Below are positions 10,201 to 17,594 of a stretch of 64,000 nt of DNA, piece by piece. The position numbers and the translations under genes were made by a program. The stretch comes from Cladocopium goreaui (lineage: Eukaryota; Sar; Dinophyceae; Suessiales; Symbiodiniaceae), in NCBI GenBank assembly GCA_947184155.2, contig CAMXCT020006257.1, positions 299,644 through 363,643 on the forward strand, read 5' to 3'. The notes under the pieces are model-generated. The model was not told the origin of the DNA. It ran no database searches and was given only the letters and a program-made list of their open reading frames with translations. Numbering within the stretch: position 1 is the stretch's first letter; each line of letters starts with the position of its first letter.

Positions 10201-12748
10201 TCAATCTCAATTTGATCGCTACATGACGAGCAACATCACCGGCTTGGGCTATCACATTTGACAATGCAATTGACAACTTGTCGTCGATTGACTGATACCG
10301 TTGCCCTCCACTGTCATTCAATAGCTCGATGTCAGGATTTGGTCGAATAGCCGGTTGTAACCATGCTTCCCATGCGGCTTTGTCCCCATCATTGGCAGAA
10401 AGAACAACACTCTTGATGAGATCTGATTGCCAAACCCCAAGATTCTGTTGTTTCGGCCATGGGCTAACATAGACTTTGTCAGCCTCCCGTCTTGACATTC
10501 TTGGCACTTCTTCTGCAGTGTAAGCTGCTGTGGAGACATCATCTGCTGAATCGCGTTGTGATCCTCTAACTGAAGGTAAACCTGGAGGTTCAGGAGGTGG
10601 TCCTGGACCGTTAGGCCCGAAAGGGTCAGGAGGTCCATCAGGGTCAGGCGGACCGCCCCATCCACTCGGTGGCTTGTAGTATTCCCTCTCAGTTCCATCA
10701 GCGATCTTGTTGTCCACCTCTTTCAGCAGATCAGTGATTCTTTTGCTTGATTGAGAAGGTTGTCGTTGAGGAGGTACAGCATGTTCACGATAGGAATGAG
10801 CCACATTTGTCTCATAGTTCAACTCCTTGTCGATCTGCGAAACCCAAGACTTCAGAATAGCGTTTTCACAGTTAGCCTCACTCACGTCATTCTCCAGTTT
10901 GTCGATGACTAGTCTTGATGCGAGATCGTAGTTGGGAATGCCTGCCGAATAGGGAAGTGTGTCAGGGCTGACCCTAGATATGGATGTTTCAGAATCCTTG
11001 AGACTCTTTCTCATTTCATCTACTTGACGTTTCATGTCCATAATCTCGGAATTCTTGATACCGATCTTTTCATCCCTATCCTGGATTTCCCCCATGAACA
11101 TGCATGATCTCTCATATTGCTGAACACCACTAGCCAACTTCATTTTGCGCTCACTCTCTAGTTCAGACTTTAGAGTTCGGACCTCAGCATTGGTGAGGGA
11201 CGACGCCCCTACATCCGCAACTTCAGCCAACCTTTCTTTCAACAACAAGTTTTCTTGTAAACATTCATGAACTTCATGATCTAGGTCCTGAACCCTGATT
11301 TGAGCGATTTTAGCTTGATTACGTAGATCTTCAACAAGCATCTCATCGGGGCCACGACCGTCGGTCGTAGAACCCTGAGTCAACGATCTTCGTAACTTCG
11401 TGTTCTGCAACTTGATCTCATCCTTCAATTCGCAGTTCATCTCCTGCTCGTTGGCATAGAGCTCCTCATAGTGCTCTGCCCTTGCGATTGAGTTTGCGCT
11501 AGCCTGTGATTCAAGCCTCAGGTGTGATATTGCTTCGGCCTCTTGGTTCCTGTATGATGCAATTCTTCTGACGGTATCGTGTTCAGTGTTTCGATGCTTC
11601 AGATCACTTTCCAATTTGGCCTGATTTGCCTCGAACACCTTCTTCCTAGATTCTCTAGTGATCTCATCAATACTGCTCTCATACAGCTCGGCCTGTTTAC
11701 GAGACTGAACCAAAGCTTCACTCAATAGCTGATTCCGCTCAGATAATTCATGAACTGCAATTGATTGTTGTTGGCTAATCACTTCAAGTTGATTACTAGA
11801 GAAGGATGCCATTTCGGATCGATTACGATATTCCATGATTGAGTTCTGGAAATCTGTTTGCATTTCTTGACCTTCATTGTATAGTCGATTGGCAATATCG
11901 GTGGTTAAGACATTGGTTTGATGAAGTTGTTGTAGTCTTGCCTCCGTATTACCCAGTAGTCCTTGAAGGTGATGTACTTCATCCTTGTACTCCTCCTGGA
12001 TCTCCATACCACGTTGATGGATCCGTCGTGCACCATGTTCCATTAGGGCACCTCGGCGTTCAAGGTCTTGGATGCGTATTGTTGCACCTTCGTCTTCCTG
12101 AGATGCTACCATTAGTTCTGCTTGATATTCTGCAACCTCATTTGCGGAACATGACAATCTATGATTGAGTGCATTGACCTCATCAAATACATTCTGGTTG
12201 TGTTCCCGAAGATACTCAGTGAATCTGATCTCGATGTCATGAATCAGTTGATCCCTAGATGCAGCGTATGCTTCCATGTTGTTCAGCTGATTACGTAGGG
12301 ATTGACATTGTGCCCGTAGTTCCTCTATCATGGCAATAGGTTCACTAGCCACAGAAGTATCCGTTGATCTCCTCTTAACACGACTATCCCCGGTCCTCTC
12401 ACCAATTCGGTCGGTCACGGCCCTGGTGGATCTGTCCCTTGGAGTAGTACGTCCTCGAGATGGTCGATGCCCTTGGCGGACAACATCACTCCGAGCACTG
12501 TTTCGAGAAGATCTAGGTGTACTTTGGGTGGATATTCTTCGTCTGTTTGATGTGACTTGCCATCCGGACTGTGTAGTTCGGGTAGAGCGTATCCCGCCAC
12601 TGTCTGCCGTGTCGCCAGGGGAAGATTGATTAACCTCCTCGACCGGCATAGCAGCGTTCTCATTGAAGGTAAACTGCGTGGTGCGCGAATCTCCGCTGCC
12701 GCCTTGCATCTTTGCGACGATGAGCTGATTGGTCCTTTGCGTCCTCAA
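1634..12748 (-). CDS. Ty1/copia gag-pol polyprotein, intact 3704-residue frame
   Basis: One uninterrupted frame encodes a complete retrotransposon polyprotein. In order: disordered Ser/Arg-rich start (1-135); long coiled coil (about 138-670); Pro/Gly-rich hinge (693-730); Gag capsid-like region (760-985); two CCCH zinc fingers, CX8CX5CX3H at about 1073 and CX7CX5CX3H at about 1128; aspartic protease LDSGS (about 1331); integrase zinc site HX3HX6CX2C (about 1601-1615) and DDE core D1643, D1703, E1735 (FDYVD, YSDDAPQF, LAERTNQF); Lys/Glu-rich linker (2046-2102); reverse transcriptase with YVDD (about 2463); RNase H with FADADF, STPEAE, FHDDNQG and ADIHTKGF (2683-2825); then about 880 further residues. 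The order integrase before reverse transcriptase defines copia. The protein is far longer than the usual 1300-1500 residues because of both extensions. The lack of stops or frameshifts over 11 kb suggests recent insertion or selection. The first ATG is at 12748; a second lies 13 codons on. Confidence 0.93.
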   Translation of the reverse strand: MRTQRTNQLIVAKMQGGSGDSRTTQFTFNENAAMPVEEVNQSSPGDTADSGGIRSTRTTQSGWQVTSNRRRISTQSTPRSSRNSARSDVVRQGHRPSRGRTTPRDRSTRAVTDRIGERTGDSRVKRRSTDTSVASEPIAMIEELRAQCQSLRNQLNNMEAYAASRDQLIHDIEIRFTEYLREHNQNVFDEVNALNHRLSCSANEVAEYQAELMVASQEDEGATIRIQDLERRGALMEHGARRIHQRGMEIQEEYKDEVHHLQGLLGNTEARLQQLHQTNVLTTDIANRLYNEGQEMQTDFQNSIMEYRNRSEMASFSSNQLEVISQQQSIAVHELSERNQLLSEALVQSRKQAELYESSIDEITRESRKKVFEANQAKLESDLKHRNTEHDTVRRIASYRNQEAEAISHLRLESQASANSIARAEHYEELYANEQEMNCELKDEIKLQNTKLRRSLTQGSTTDGRGPDEMLVEDLRNQAKIAQIRVQDLDHEVHECLQENLLLKERLAEVADVGASSLTNAEVRTLKSELESERKMKLASGVQQYERSCMFMGEIQDRDEKIGIKNSEIMDMKRQVDEMRKSLKDSETSISRVSPDTLPYSAGIPNYDLASRLVIDKLENDVSEANCENAILKSWVSQIDKELNYETNVAHSYREHAVPPQRQPSQSSKRITDLLKEVDNKIADGTEREYYKPPSGWGGPPDPDGPPDPFGPNGPGPPPEPPGLPSVRGSQRDSADDVSTAAYTAEEVPRMSRREADKVYVSPWPKQQNLGVWQSDLIKSVVLSANDGDKAAWEAWLQPAIRPNPDIELLNDSGGQRYQSIDDKLSIALSNVIAQAGDVARHVAIKLRLRTQSHSRRGTYVMGREILAMILEHFRTPGQRETAFTMEHIVSMKYLGDSNLEVFYEKWMEMVSNMMPDYVPPDDWLRDALYKKIRNSSLMMFDIKQYESWIEGDQRRNYRYLLDVIERHISRIREDKHVAAREKYARDFAGGGKPSAPAPNPTAAAPDANPKAKPKATPKEKAAPKAKAKADAAPVLPSPQPKQHAKGKGKGQGKGKDRANSRSTSPRSKKKIPCHFHFIKKACRKGKDCEYSHDQKVFDANKNAKGNGRKPGTPRSQSPANKTKKIDEPCWHWAKGKCRYGDKCNKRHDPHLFNTAPNTEAPSSKATPALIHDWSDDEGTFHKVASNVIKKKVRFDESKTQVQTYVKKDFVKCNRKSQTIPKGHGKVGKPTDQVRKDEQWSYSCRLASSRGKAMAILIDEKGEYSDIDEVLVIVGPSMDILIRLDIEDDGVSREVFVENYVQHIEGRYGKRGNTMCITVPVEERDKRFILDSGSGHDLISSTRISRMDLPAYDDKVVNFHTANGVTCSTKRSSIKFEAFSEPAEAHILEDTPSVLSMGKRCVDLGYSFVWPTGRTPFMLDPNGNIIKMTVKDYIPYVSVDQEKRKLRSSCVEKIMAVLDDGCSTSEGEGLLVIDGESGDELEDLSDFVGRSDVKSPKRSMKKRKKAKLRSDQHEVAVGSDAGDAEEMSGYADEYAEFEDDGYDPSIAPDDIHGDHQIEVEEIPEDGGGEDDDDVIDVDEEDGGVRLSKRGTLKNEARSKIHLLTHRYKNPYCESCVRAKMKHRKTFRGAFQRKLTKFGDLITFDYVDNRRIAEQDYGDDKTIFVIRDRYTGMLQSYPSARKDTDAVIRAVKQFMGRRKIREAYSDDAPQFDKAMKILKIPMDTSLAGKTKHNSLAERTNQFVLVATTTCLLEAGIPPCFWMYAIRCVSHLLNIEPNDDEVSSWCKLHGEEFKEKMIPFGALVYFKPSGSREREQQHKFDPMGIPGVFAGYSIGPGLHWSRKYRVWALCDWSKQNLAYDAEKPIAKLRTPHYTERVELKEPLEFPCKLEYERINVSIEGLKVKDRLEGNPEILPPPPPDDDDEGGDDDDGHGGGGEPSSKVPREPTEGELEAERHFDAISERLGPPGIDKPAHPDLHVPEGGPEHYSVGKAGDGVVYLNDDGEWVKLNARGHPYRIDERGFRRISTTPRPSKYTPDEWRKMSPTVRKGIAKAEEKKIEAEKEKKKSDAKIKESEERAKRKEEKKKEKEAKRAKSSKKDDHVSGVAMSQDYVRRGKVFQYGKGSVSPVGRGVSASAPCYSDLSDTDVPDDDFLMEWDEWSEIEKGKGPKATWNNDKVYDFNQGKVVAAATLHDTNEVPQDARGLSDVFLPFPCMPCINHCDDHREKLTPNGDGININKMFNTAVARPVGRKEMMENDDARKAMRKEWLGQHAAGVYDFSVVREYDDVVREAKANKTEVHMARVHGICVEKNYQLPAGSPSRKFKGRGVLLGNQVKNQFWEAAFFQDLGNSPATFEASRWADFYGCLPGHNVKLADAIQAYIQAKLTGPPCWVELPEDAWPDDVDIRKFRRPVVRLVKALYGHPDSGTMWEQHCDQKVRELDFVPVGEEWPSMYFHKKLKLLLVIYVDDLKLAGPEENLTKGGEMLRSKLNIEPETDLGLYLGCTLRKGSTKLHDGTPVSTMTYDMEGLLKLSVEKYLDIVGKDTKLKHVSTPSLPEETKKHKSRAPCPGNPKNKKVCPWCTHEFDPDAPLFYEQGTQGEDVSPGESERGALAPHAASVLMKLLYAARIARFDLLRSINSLARNVTKWTIDDDAKLYHLMCYVNSSLSKRMTGWVGDHFNELTLSLFADADFAGCAQSLRSTSGSHMHIQGNHTRFPLSGGSKRQGCVSHSTPEAEIVAADVTLRTMGLPAMSIWETLTGKSPKLLFHDDNQGMIGVVRSGRNPTMRHLERTHGIAITSLHEHFTRENYVLMYEVTSKMAADIHTKGFKNPLAWKRACMLINLLDPGDIGTKDLLDMVSPTTDVDTTVRQVFQTKTQDVPNFPYTEIPILPPEVYQKGLSGKEQVQQLPGMDPILVVKTPTFFRKRPPGVSLPHDCLRSTWILSHGKWIKVEDRVPPVQQQDRFDQWVERACFQYHPCQFSISPSVITRQSAGVVSPGHLASTARQGLHAAAVPTRQTPVLKYPQLTVGVGQLFCHQSHGNEPTTIHAAPCGTARVINTLLRVVHGGSSGWGSLPMGFPPTGDPDDDPYPTENKDPNRRRIVFAGGDVIAGRVSKDKAYNPSMSSRKGKKISKNECDQDEWIWKDETTLMRVHKVPRRKMFTPKEADFLPCKLRRFRDERETNQVFQSSGRLIHDSWRLVGNNIEKTNKRNEFWTGTTTFKIISNADIKDVMDSGSDVEDRASCQDTVVTCILDGNMKIIPLDDMFIAHHYKLKHETRKQNDWDIQMNFHRKNGKILTYHFKQSYADFLGKILNDVTISLNVYEMKDDIPCLLLMCAETQSIITKIHKQSRFKMMHVVTITEDDNLMSNYGRAKWRRCIRGPSDCVFFAGPCTGGSPWNRLNKNVSEVTAHNIRMKALLYWELWEEFTLCLQRVHVLHAMALLELPRGCDYWNDERMKFLINGTQSTVHDFDGCMYGLKSQFKDVGTAIKKPWRIVSWGVEFFDLHAKCDGSHTHGQCAGRETRATQLYTEKIVRSILRGVTNQMLINNAYGRRYRPKVPDDMNDHKSKSCACIIVSDLELEVNEKTINEQLFINFITQRGGVKVKLRLYPRRGSILADPDPVRGGLKVKSGCYLRRWCALTDPDSAYLTSVFAMAGTDLVIPSAAKGISLLKSTLSLIQEKKQEHNLPAPFSTYKVVPPSYKLSYK

Positions 12749-12941
12749 TCAATTGCTCAGACGGCCCGGCTACCAGCACGCAGGTACCACTCTCCCGGCG
12801 AGAGAAGTGAGCCCTACGGCTGATAACCTGCGAACAAATGAATCCTTGTCCTGGATGTTATTTCAGACCTGTAGTACCCTTGCTACTGGTAGCCGACAAT
12901 TGCCATGCGGAGTGACACGACGCGTTCCTTTTCTCCATACG

Positions 12942-12953
12942 CTTGAGCCAATG
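12942..12953 (-). promoter_or_regulatory. Possible relic spliced-leader end upstream of copia frame
   Basis: On the minus strand the sequence CATTGGCTCAAG lies about 190 nt upstream of the copia ATG. The dinoflagellate spliced leader ends CATTTTGGCTCAAG, so this is the same end with two T missing. It could be a relic of reverse transcription of a trans-spliced RNA, or chance: ten matching bases are expected roughly once in ten windows of this size. Confidence 0.25.
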
Positions 12954-13320
12954 TTTGGCGGTCACAGCATGTTGTGTTAACACTGCATGCTGTACATGTT
13001 GTTTCACTTCGTTCCCTTTAACAATATATATATATGATATATATTTTATATATCTATATAATAGATTCCTGTCCCCCTATTGCTAAACATAGCCCGAAGA
13101 CTGAAAACCTAGGGTTCAAAACATCATGGATTTTTGATGTTTTTCTGATATTGTTCTGTTGTTTCGCTCGACCTTTTGGCAACAAAAAACATTTGACATG
13201 TGAAACCAATCCACCAATTTCTCTAGGTCAAGCAGAAATAAAACGGCCTTTTTTTGGCATCGCTATGTTGGATCAAAGTTCTGGAGGGTATATAACGGTA
13301 TAATATATATATATATATAT

Positions 13321-13423
13321 CCTCTGGTTATTTAACATAGCCATCCTATAGATGGCCCATAGAAATAGATGGTTTACCTTTTAAACATGGTGATTTTTAA
13401 TGGCTATGTTAAATAACCAGAGT
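13321..13423. mobile_element. Family A inverted-repeat element (MITE-like)
   Basis: The ends CCTCTGGTTATTTAACATAG and its complement CTATGTTAAATAACCAGAG form long terminal inverted repeats around a short centre, flanked by TA-rich DNA. It belongs to the same family as the CCCTCTGGTAAA elements elsewhere in the window. There is no coding capacity. The surrounding 13020-13560 is AT-rich with TATATA runs and no gene seen. Confidence 0.75.
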
Positions 13424-13748
13424 ATATATATATATATTATTTAATATTTATTTACATATGCTATATATATATATACACATATGTACTATACCTCTGCAAT
13501 ATTTAGCGGACTTTCGCTGTGTTCACTTCAGAACAGTGTATTTTGGAGCCTCCAAGTGGTAGGGAAATCGCCTACTTGCATGGGTGATCATGGGTGATTT
13601 TTCTGGATTGCTGCTTTCCATCGCTATACCGAAAAGGCAATCATGATCTTGAGATCATTTACACATCGACTACTTTGAAGGAATTAGGAATGGAGGGCTA
13701 TTTTTTTTTTGCGGCAGGTTTTAGTTTTTTTGGGGGGCTCCTGGTTCC

Positions 13749-14085
13749 ATGCTTTCCTGCTTTTCTGCTTCTCTGCGCTTCTGTTTCTCTGCTTTTATTG
13801 CTTCTCTGCTTTTCCTGCTTCTCTGCTTTTCTGCTTCTCTGCTTTCATTGCTTCTCTGCTTTTCCTGCTTCTATGCTTTTCTGTTTTTCTGCTTTTTGCT
13901 TTCCCTGCTTCTTTGCTTTTCTGCTTCTCTGTTTTCCCTGCTTCTTTGCGTCTCTGCTTTTGTGCTTCTGTGCCTTTCTACTTCTACTATTCTACTTTTT
14001 CTTTTCTTCAGTCATGTGTTTTTGCTGCTCTACTTCCTGCTCCTCTGCTTCTTTGCTTCCTGTTTTTACTGTCTCTGTGTTTTTC
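13749..14085. repeat. CT-rich minisatellite (CTTTTCTGCTTCTCTG)
   Basis: Degenerate tandem units close to CTGCTTCTCTGCTTTTC make a strongly pyrimidine-biased strand. Open frames in all three plus frames (rich in Cys, Phe, Ser, Leu) are by-products of the repeat. Confidence 0.85.
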
Positions 14086-14117
14086 ATTTTCTTTTGCTTT
14101 ATTCTGTCCTGTTTGTA

Positions 14118-14745
14118 CCCTAGAGAGACCCTAGGTGAAACCCAAAGAAACCCTACATGAAACCCTAAGTAAACCCTAAAGAAACCATAAATTAACCTAA
14201 AGAAGCAATAAATGAAACCCTAAAGAAGTTTTAAATGACACCCTAAATGACATCCCAAAGAAACCCTAAACGACACTCTGAAAAAAAACAAATGACACCT
14301 TAACTGAAACCCTGAATGAAACCCTAAATGAACCCTACAGAAATCATAAATTTACCCTAAAGAAGCCATAAATGAAACCCTAAATGAAACCCTAAAGAAC
14401 CCTAAAGAAACCCTAAATGAAACCCTAAATCACACCCTACATGAAACCCTAAAGAAACCCTAAAGAAACCGACTTGAACGTTTTGAAATCGTGAAACAGA
14501 TCCTGATAAGAAACACTGGCATGAAACTCTGAAGAACCCCTAAATGAAACCCTGAATGAAACCTTAGATTGAAACCCTAAAGAAACCTTAAATGAAACCC
14601 TGAAGAAACCCTAAATGAAACCCTACATGAAAGCCTAAAGAAACCCTAAATGAAACCCTAAATAAAACCCTGAATAGCCATACATGAAACCCTACATGAA
14701 ACCCTGAATGAAACCTTAAATGAAACTTTAAATGAACGCCCGAAA
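14118..14745. repeat. Interstitial telomere-like array, unit AAACCCTAAATG
   Basis: About 50 degenerate 11-13 bp units contain CCCTAAA, the complement of TTTAGGG, the plant-type telomere repeat also reported for dinoflagellates. Spacer bases TGA or GA separate the telomeric heptamers, so this is a derived minisatellite rather than a pure telomere tract. Confidence 0.8.
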
Positions 14746-14754
14746 AACCCTCAA

Positions 14755-14980
14755 GAAGCCCGCATGAACGTTTGAAGTACCAAAGTGTGGCAAATACCAT
14801 GCAAATGAGAGGTTGAAGTGCCAAAATGTGGCAAATACAATTGCAAATACCATGCAGAATGGAAGGCGCACATGGCCAAATGTACATGCAAAATGCAAAG
14901 TGACCATGCCAAAATGTAGCAAATACAATGCAAAATGACAGGTTCTAGTTCCAGACTGTTGCAAATACAAGGCAAATGGT
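14755..14980. repeat. Degenerate tandem repeat, CCAAAATGTGGCAAATACA units
   Basis: Four to five diverged units sharing GCCAAAATGTGGCAAATACA-like cores and ATGCAAATG follow the telomere-like array directly. No coding sequence is supported. Confidence 0.6.
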
Positions 14981-15191
14981 ACCAGGAAAGAAAGGCAAAC
15001 AAAAACCAAAACCCGAGGCAAAAAAAACAACAAAAACTATTCTACACCGTTATTAGGAATTGGATCAAGAGGATATTTACAGGTTTTGCCTCTGTAATTA
15101 GGATTTACCGGGTAAGGAAACATATGGAAACATCATTTCCGGTGTTGATTTCCCTTGAACAAAATCCAATGAATTTCCGCGTTCCGCTGCA

Positions 15192-15270
15192 GGACTATGA
15201 CACCGCACGCGAAGTGCTGCGTGGAGCCGTCTCCAAAGGCACGTGTAGATGGGAGATTCTCCAATGGTAG
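15192..15270 (+). CDS. Possible small exon (DYDTAREVLRGAV)
   Basis: After a good acceptor (TCCGCTGCAG) the frame reads DYDTAREVLRGAVSKGTC and reaches TAG at 15268-15270. Codon use is GC-rich compared with the flanks, which favours coding. It could be a terminal exon or an exon whose donor lies just before the stop. No family is recognised; no partner exon was placed. Confidence 0.3.
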
Positions 15271-15599
15271 GGTAGAATGAAGTGTGGTATCACAACGAAA
15301 AACAGTTTGGGAGATCCAAGAAGTCATGGGAAGATAGCTGGTGAATGATCATTGTACATCAATGTGTGCTGGAAAAACCACGGGTAAAACCACCCTTGCA
15401 CGATTACTAGGACGCACATCACCATGTGCAGCTTCATGCAGGTTCAATATTTGGCCTAGTCGGGGTAAAGCTTCACGAAAAGTTTGAAATGGGGAAAACG
15501 TCTTTGTTCAAATTGGGAAAACATCTTTGACGTTTTTCGTGCAACCTTACAATAATTGTCACACATTTTTAATCGAAAACAAAGCAGCATGCTAGAACC

Positions 15600-16032
15600 T
15601 GTCTACCACCATCTACACCACCACCTACACCACCAACTACACCACCACCTACACCACCACCTACAACTGGTGTAGGTGGTGGTGTAGATGGTGGTGTAGG
15701 TGCTGGTGTAGGTGGTGGTGTAGATGGCGGTGTAGGTGGTGGTAGGTGGTGGTGTAGGTGGTGGTGTAGGTGGTGGTGTAGGTGGTGGTGTAGGTGGTGG
15801 TGTAGGTGATGATGTAGTTGGTGGTGTAGGCGCTGGTGTAGGTGGTGGTGTAGATGGTGGTGTAGGTGCTGGTGTAGGTGGTGGTGTAGATGGTGGTGTA
15901 GGTGGTGGTGTAGATGGTGGTGTAGGTGCTGGTGTAGGTGGTGGTGTAGATGGTGGTGTAGGTGCTGGTGTAGTTGGTGGTGTAGGTGGTGGTGTAGGTG
16001 GTGGTGTAGGTGGTGGTGTAGTTGGTGGTTGC
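15600..16032. repeat. 12-bp minisatellite GGTGTAGGTGGT with internal strand switch
   Basis: The first 65 bp are CACCACCTACAC units, then from about 15667 the complementary GGTGTAGGTGGT units run for about 360 bp. Unit variants GATGGT, GTTGGT and GCTGGT alternate. The Gly-Val frame over the array is a by-product. Confidence 0.9.
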
Positions 16033-16307
16033 TGGATGATGGGCGGAACGGGCTATATCCCCAAAATTCTTAAGTTTAGTGACTTTAGTGGGAAAACTTC
16101 CAGGAACTGATGATTATAACTATGGAATGGGGTGCCCCCATTGACAAAAACCATGCGGCCATGCCTCCGTGGATTCTGCTGCGCCGCAGGCGTGAGCAGC
16201 TCATTGGCAGAGCAGTACGCTAAGGCGAAGGATTCCAAATCTCCACATTGATTTTCAATGTTTGCATTCTTGTAGTTGCACCATGAAAAAACCTCTTCAA
16301 GGGCTTT

Positions 16308-16470
16308 GGGCTATGGGTTTTCATCCTCCATTTTTGGTTTCTTCCAACGCGTGTTCCCATTGTTTCGAGCTGCGGATCAGGTCCTCGAGGATTTCCTCCA
16401 AAAACGTGATGAAGTGGAGCACCCGGTCAGCAGCCAAGCTGCCAAATCAGCTGAGTTAAATCAGCAATAA
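16308..16470 (+). CDS. Terminal exon of an unknown plus-strand gene
   Basis: The frame reads from about FSSSIFGFFQRVFPLFRAAD to a TAA stop at 16468-16470, through acidic, helical sequence (VLEDFLQKRDEVEHP) and a Ser/Gln/Ala tail ending ELNQQ. Composition is clearly protein-like while both sides are not. The acceptor is probably the AG near 16300. A second coding-like piece, AMPPWILLRRRREQ, at about 16160-16235 could be an upstream exon. No family recognised. Confidence 0.5.
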
Positions 16471-16479
16471 GCAAGATGA

Positions 16480-17590
16480 ATTAAACATGGGAGGACAGGT
16501 ACATTTAGGGCCGACAATCCCAGTCAAACAAAATAGATGTGATTTAAGGAACAAACTCGCGAATGGTCATGTTTACTTTCCCAAAGGGTGATTCACTCCA
16601 CTCAGGATGGCTCAACAACTTGTTTTTCCGTTGGCATGCCGTGGCCCATGCGTAGATTAGAATCTTGGTCTAGACGTCAAACTGCTTTGCACATGTTCGA
16701 AACGACCAACCGACTTCCTAGGGTGCTATGTTTGGATGCTGTTCGGATTAATTTTCAGGCCCACGCCCATTTTTATTTGAGCTGAAACGAATCTAATCAA
16801 CTCTCGACTTGTTCGTGGCACCGTCGAAACCGAAGATTTTGTGAACATAGAACATCTTTTTTTACGGTTTTGATGTATATATATATATATATATTATATA
16901 TATATATTTGGTTTTCCAAAAAAATGGGGGTACCCAAAAATGCCAAAGAGGAAACATGGATGATGAACAGGGGTAGCGGGTAGCCCCATTTTCAAATGGT
17001 CCCAGAAAATGTTGAAATGGGAAACTCCCCAAGAAACCATGGGACCGTCGGACCCTATCGGAGCCCCAGATCATCCTGGCTCGCCACGACCAATGCATTG
17101 TGAGGCCGGCTCTGGGTCGATCAAAATCACCATTTGCTATTAATGGGTAAAGAGCCACTATTATTTCGACTGGGCCATTTTCAATAGCTATGTAAACGTT
17201 TACCAGAGGGTAAATCATGATAAATCATCATATTCATTTTATATGAGTGGCAAAAATATGGCTTCCATAGCCATGTTAAATCACCAGATGGTAACCCGCA
17301 AGAGATTGAGACGTATTAAGAAGTCATTTGCCGCTTGAGTTGAATGTTACACATGATTCTTGTTTTTTTGTTGGGTGGTGTTGCTTGCACCATAGAATTC
17401 CTTGTTTCATATCACCTGAAAAACAAGTTGGAGATGACAGCTCCCCAGTTGGCTGTGAAAATTTAGGACATGTACCAAGCCCTGTAATCAGTTATACCGT
17501 AGTTATATACCTTGCAAACTGCTAATGAATGGTTTACATGCTTATTTTAAAGCTATTAGTTGCCTACCCAGAAATTGGGGGCTTATGACA
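16480..17590. other. Non-coding stretch with decayed family A ends
   Basis: No gene is supported. Around 17145-17295 are fragments of family A elements (GTTTACCAGAGGGTA near 17199, and a TTAAATCACCAGATGG end near 17280), preceded by TATATA runs at 16875-16910. Confidence 0.5.
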
Positions 17591-17594
17591 TGCA

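Larger units (their letters stand above)
1600..12830 (-). mobile_element. Ty1/copia retrotransposon, termini not resolved
   Basis: The body is defined by the gag-pol frame. Comparing about 200 bp outside each end of the frame gave no direct repeat that could serve as LTRs and no convincing primer-binding site, so the boundaries are nominal. Possible explanations are very short or diverged LTRs, truncation at the left end inside the tandem ATAACCC array, or priming by another mechanism. Base composition is even along the frame and closer to the adjoining gene than to the AT-rich intergenic DNA. Confidence 0.7.

Noticed and set aside
1634..12748. Many frames of 60-250 codons on both strands within the copia region
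   Set aside because: Shadows of the intact gag-pol frame; none shows an independent domain.
12749..12830. Primer-binding-site candidate TGGTAGCCGGGCCG on the minus strand upstream of the copia ATG
   Set aside because: It starts with TGG but does not match the usual initiator-Met tRNA end, and no LTR edge lies beside it.
15736..16110. Glycine/valine-rich frame of 124 codons
   Set aside because: Product of the GGTGTAGGTGGT minisatellite.
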